From Corynebacterium curieae (lineage in GTDB: Bacteria > Actinomycetota > Actinomycetes > Mycobacteriales > Mycobacteriaceae): a stretch of DNA of 64,000 nucleotides. Shown in pieces: positions 61,774-64,000 of the stretch. Position 1 is the first letter of the stretch. Every line of letters begins with the position of its first letter. The stretch covers positions 620,001 through 684,000 of the forward strand of contig NZ_JAKMUU010000001.1 in NCBI RefSeq assembly GCF_027570035.1. Reading direction: 5' to 3'. Position numbers and translations under genes: made by a program. A model generated the notes under the pieces. It saw nothing but the letters and a program-made list of their open reading frames with translations, was not told the DNA's origin and did not search any database.

Positions 61774-63321
61774 TTACTGATTGATGCGCCATGGGACGCT
61801 GTTCTTCGGCAGCATGCCGTGGGTGTAAAGGTAGTCAATGGAAGACAGAATGCCCAGGACCGTGCCGCCACCTACAAGTGCAGCCAAGAACGAGAATCCT
61901 GCTACGGAAGAAAGGTCTGCGTCCTTGCCATCCTTACCGTTGATGCCGTCGCGACCATCACGGCCGTCGCGACCATCACGACCATCCTGGCCGTCCTTGC
62001 CTTTCTCTCCGTCACGTCCGTCGCGGCCGTCACGTCCGTTTTCGCCATCTTTGCCGTCGCGGCCGTCGCGACCATCACGGCCGTCGCGACCATCACGGCC
62101 GTCCTGACCGTCACGACCATCCTGGCCGTCCTTGCCTGGAACAGCAGCTGCCTCGGTAGTGGAAGGCTCAGTAGTTTCCTCAGAGGTGGAGTCCTCAGCA
62201 GTTGGTTCCACGGACTCTTCGGAATTCTCAGAGGTTGGCTCGTCAGCGGAGGTCTCGTCGGTGGAGGTTTCCTCTGCAGAATCGGTTGGGGTGGCCTCTT
62301 CAGCGGAAGTTTCCTCAGTGGTAGGTTCCTCGGAAGCAGGAGCCTCGGAAGTGGTCTCTTCGGAGGAAGGTTCCTCGGAGGTCTCGGCGTCGGCAGGCTG
62401 GTCCTTGGTCTTCTTGCCGTTGAGCATATCGGAGCATAGCTGGCCGGCCGGTGCGTTGACAGCGGCCAGGTCGGAGGCAGCCTTAGAGATGTTGTTGAGG
62501 GAGTCCTCAATGCTCTTTTGCTGGTCCTTGCTCAACTTCAGGTCGCCGGCAACGCTTGCGCCAGGAACGAGGCCGGCAATGGTAACGGCTGCGTTGAAGA
62601 GCTTGAGGATAACCTTGGTGCCCTTGCCAAAGACGCCATCGGCGAACTTAAGCAGGCCGGAAACGGTCTTCTTGGCAGCGTCGGGGTTGTTCATGTCAAC
62701 CTCGGCATCGGCGTTGTCGATGCGGCCGATGGCCATGCCCTGGGCGCGGGAAAGATCCCAGGTTACAGCCTTGTCCTTCTCGCCTTCCTTGACCAGCTTG
62801 GCAATTCCATCCCAGGTTTTGCCGGAAATCTTGTCAATGAAGTCGGCCGGAACTAGGTCACCGACGACCGGGATGATTTCCCAAACGGTCTTGATGATCT
62901 TCTCGCCGCCATCGTAGAAAGCCTTGGCCAGGGCAAGCTTGAGGTCGAGCATGTTGCCTTCCTTTTCAGGGGCATCAGTCACCTCGCAAACGAGCTTGTC
63001 CTTTTTCTCATCCTTGACCACCTTGACGTTGACGTCATCGTTGGAGGCCTCGGTCTGTGCGAGTTCATCAAGGGAGGTTGGCTTTGCGGTTTCCTCCGCA
63101 TCGAGCTCTTCCATCGCCTTATCGCCGGCGTTGTTTTCCTCGAGCAGCTTGCCGTTTTCATCGAATTCGACGCCGTTAAGGTTGACGGTATCGTCGGTGG
63201 TCTTTTCCTCGACGAAGGTGGTGTCTTCAGCGGCGAAGGCGGTGGGAACGACGGTAATGGAAGAGAATGTGGCTACGGCCACTGCGCTAGCAATGAGGCG
63301 AGAAGTTCGGCGTGCGCCCAT
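61774..63321 (-). CDS. Exported collagen-like surface protein with C-terminal anchor
   Basis: A 515-residue surface protein. A signal peptide (RLIASAVAVATFSSITVVPTA, FAA cleavage) is followed by an acidic N-terminal part and a helical domain at about 130-290 with hydrophobic stretches (WEIIPVVGDLVPADFIDKIS; VTIAGLVPGASVAGDL). A Ser/Thr/Glu/Pro-rich stalk of about 85 residues comes next, then 24 unbroken Gly-X-Y triplets (mostly GRD and GKD, no proline), and a C-terminal membrane helix (FSFLAALVGGGTVLGIL) with a 24-residue tail. A collagen-like triple helix held by charge pairs is plausible. The ATG at 63321 (AAGGGAG before it) gives the signal peptide. It may act in adhesion or as a spacer. 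Confidence 0.85.
   Translation of the reverse strand: MGARRTSRLIASAVAVATFSSITVVPTAFAAEDTTFVEEKTTDDTVNLNGVEFDENGKLLEENNAGDKAMEELDAEETAKPTSLDELAQTEASNDDVNVKVVKDEKKDKLVCEVTDAPEKEGNMLDLKLALAKAFYDGGEKIIKTVWEIIPVVGDLVPADFIDKISGKTWDGIAKLVKEGEKDKAVTWDLSRAQGMAIGRIDNADAEVDMNNPDAAKKTVSGLLKFADGVFGKGTKVILKLFNAAVTIAGLVPGASVAGDLKLSKDQQKSIEDSLNNISKAASDLAAVNAPAGQLCSDMLNGKKTKDQPADAETSEEPSSEETTSEAPASEEPTTEETSAEEATPTDSAEETSTDETSADEPTSENSEESVEPTAEDSTSEETTEPSTTEAAAVPGKDGQDGRDGQDGRDGRDGRDGRDGRDGKDGENGRDGRDGRDGEKGKDGQDGRDGRDGRDGRDGINGKDGKDADLSSVAGFSFLAALVGGGTVLGILSSIDYLYTHGMLPKNSVPWRINQ
61922..62137 (-). repeat. Collagen-like Gly-X-Y repeat tract (24 triplets)
   Basis: Nine-base units coding Gly-X-Asp are repeated in tandem, mainly GGC(C/T)GTGAC-like variants with synonymous changes. 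The protein repeats are GRD (13 times), GKD (5), GQD (3) and single GEN, GEK and GIN. Such tracts change length easily by slippage and recombination. Confidence 0.9.
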
Positions 63322-63678
63322 GGATGTACTCCCTTGTGGTGTGGTTAAGGAATTCGTGTGCGTGCACCGCTTGTGGATGGAGCTCAATTGCGGTGCTTGC
63401 TCGGACGAAAAATACCCTACAGCGCAATTAAAGTATTTTCTACTCATATTTTAAGGTTGATCCGGCAACAAATCCCTCTGGTTACGGCACATACGTGGAT
63501 GAACAGGAATAATAGAAGCCATACAGAACGACCGTTAACCTAAAATTTCCCTAAGTGTTTACCCACATTGAGGTATCTAGGGGTCTAAATCGGGTGGGAA
63601 AACTTCAACGGCCACCGAGAGAGGGATTCTCGGTGGCCGTGAGCATACCCTTGTATAAAACAAGGAAGTCTTAGTGCA
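63322..63678. other. Intergenic region upstream of the collagen-like gene
   Basis: This 357-base, AT-rich region holds the promoter of the surface protein and, at 63609-63639, the terminator of the last gene. No gene is supported, although the frame of the surface protein stays open for 42 codons upstream of its chosen start. Confidence 0.5.
63609..63639. terminator. Terminator of the last gene
   Basis: A 12-base perfect stem CGGCCACCGAGA / TCTCGGTGGCCG with a 7-base loop lies 39 bases after the stop of the truncated gene on the minus strand. Confidence 0.75.
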
Positions 63679-64000
63679 TTATGCGGTTGTAGCCCGGCGG
63701 GCAGCCTCGCGCTTGGCTCGGACTTTTTCTACCACCGCGGCGATGCGAGCGCGTTCCTCTAGGAACTGTGGCGGGTTATGACCGCGCATCGTGCGCACAT
63801 AGGCTGGGTGCGTGTCGAGCACGGTGTGCTTCCACGCTTGGACCGCAATGAGGGCAGACTCGCCGGTGCGCTTGTACAGGTGCGGCAGGGAGACCATATC
63901 GAGGTTACGCGCAACGGCATCGGTTTGTGCGAGCACGTACTCGACTACCTCGCGGAGATAATCCGCTACCGCTTGGGTGCGGCAACGCAGGGATTCAGCC
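63679..64000 (-). CDS. Unrecognised protein, 5' end outside window
   Basis: The frame is open from the right window edge to a TAA at 63679, giving the last 106 residues or so. The visible part is helical and basic at the end (YLREVVEYVLAQTDAVARNL, FLEERARIAAVVEKVRAKRE), with a middle segment MRGHNPPQFLEERAR. A GTG at 63936 could open a shorter 85-residue frame, but the frame and the helical pattern continue upstream of it, so the gene most likely extends beyond 64000. I do not recognise the family. Confidence 0.55.
   Translation of the reverse strand, partial: AESLRCRTQAVADYLREVVEYVLAQTDAVARNLDMVSLPHLYKRTGESALIAVQAWKHTVLDTHPAYVRTMRGHNPPQFLEERARIAAVVEKVRAKREAARRATTA

Overview
The window is chromosomal DNA of a Corynebacterium. 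The evidence is the order hemW-hrcA-dnaJ-rsmE-phoH-ybeY, then era-recO-uppS, zur and an ArsR repressor, glyS, dgt and dnaG, as known from corynebacterial genomes. Mycolata-type traits support it: a TPM-domain protein with a Gly-rich tail, a PcaIJ/PcaR/PcaF block and surface proteins with a C-terminal membrane anchor. Species cannot be fixed from sequence alone; a lipophilic, human-associated species is a guess. Nearly all genes are intact. The first gene (1-1268) and the last (63679-64000) run off the window.

Layout. 1-4.0 kb: two GT4 glycosyltransferases and UDP-ManNAc dehydrogenase WecC, the edge of a surface polysaccharide locus. 4.2-11.5 kb: tRNA-Asn, an aldehyde dehydrogenase, three tandem DUF2236/MpaB/Lcp-type putative heme oxygenases and, after a regulatory gap, a phthalate-dioxygenase-reductase-type flavin/[2Fe-2S] reductase. 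11.5-17.9 kb: a DUF606 transporter, a three-gene biotin-dependent carboxylase (5S-type carboxyltransferase, BCCP, biotin carboxylase) and a divergent MHS-family organic acid transporter. 18.0-21.5 kb: 3-oxoacid CoA-transferase A/B, IclR regulator and thiolase, i.e. the end of the beta-ketoadipate pathway without its ring-cleavage genes. 21.8-33.8 kb: three exported phosphatases (histidine acid phosphatase, PAP2, LamG-calcineurin), a DUF1707 protein, WecB, a YtxH-like protein, primase and an RNase Sa/barstar pair.

34-41.6 kb: dgt, a lower-GC ABC exporter, a YdcF protein, the TPM protein and two small unknown proteins following glyS. 41.6-47.4 kb: glyS, ArsR and Zur zinc regulators, a membrane protein/XRE regulator pair with striking operators, uppS, recO and era. 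47.5-52.0 kb: an accessory insert between era and ybeY (lipoprotein, formamidase, pyridoxal kinase, TetR regulator with divergent ABC-2-type permease). 52.0-60.4 kb: ybeY, phoH, rsmE, dnaJ, hrcA, hemW and two CNNM/CorC-type membrane proteins preceded by a Pro-rich leader ORF. 60.6-64 kb: a DUF559-like protein, a collagen-like surface protein and a truncated unknown gene.

The best candidate for an undescribed system is the 4.4-11.5 kb block. It combines three DUF2236 enzymes, two of them sharing nearly identical 5' ends, with an aldehyde dehydrogenase and a dedicated-looking reductase that has its own leader ORF. Oxidative C=C cleavage of a lipid or isoprenoid followed by aldehyde oxidation is a coherent but unproven reading. 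CoA-transferase, thiolase and carboxylase genes downstream could take up the resulting acids.
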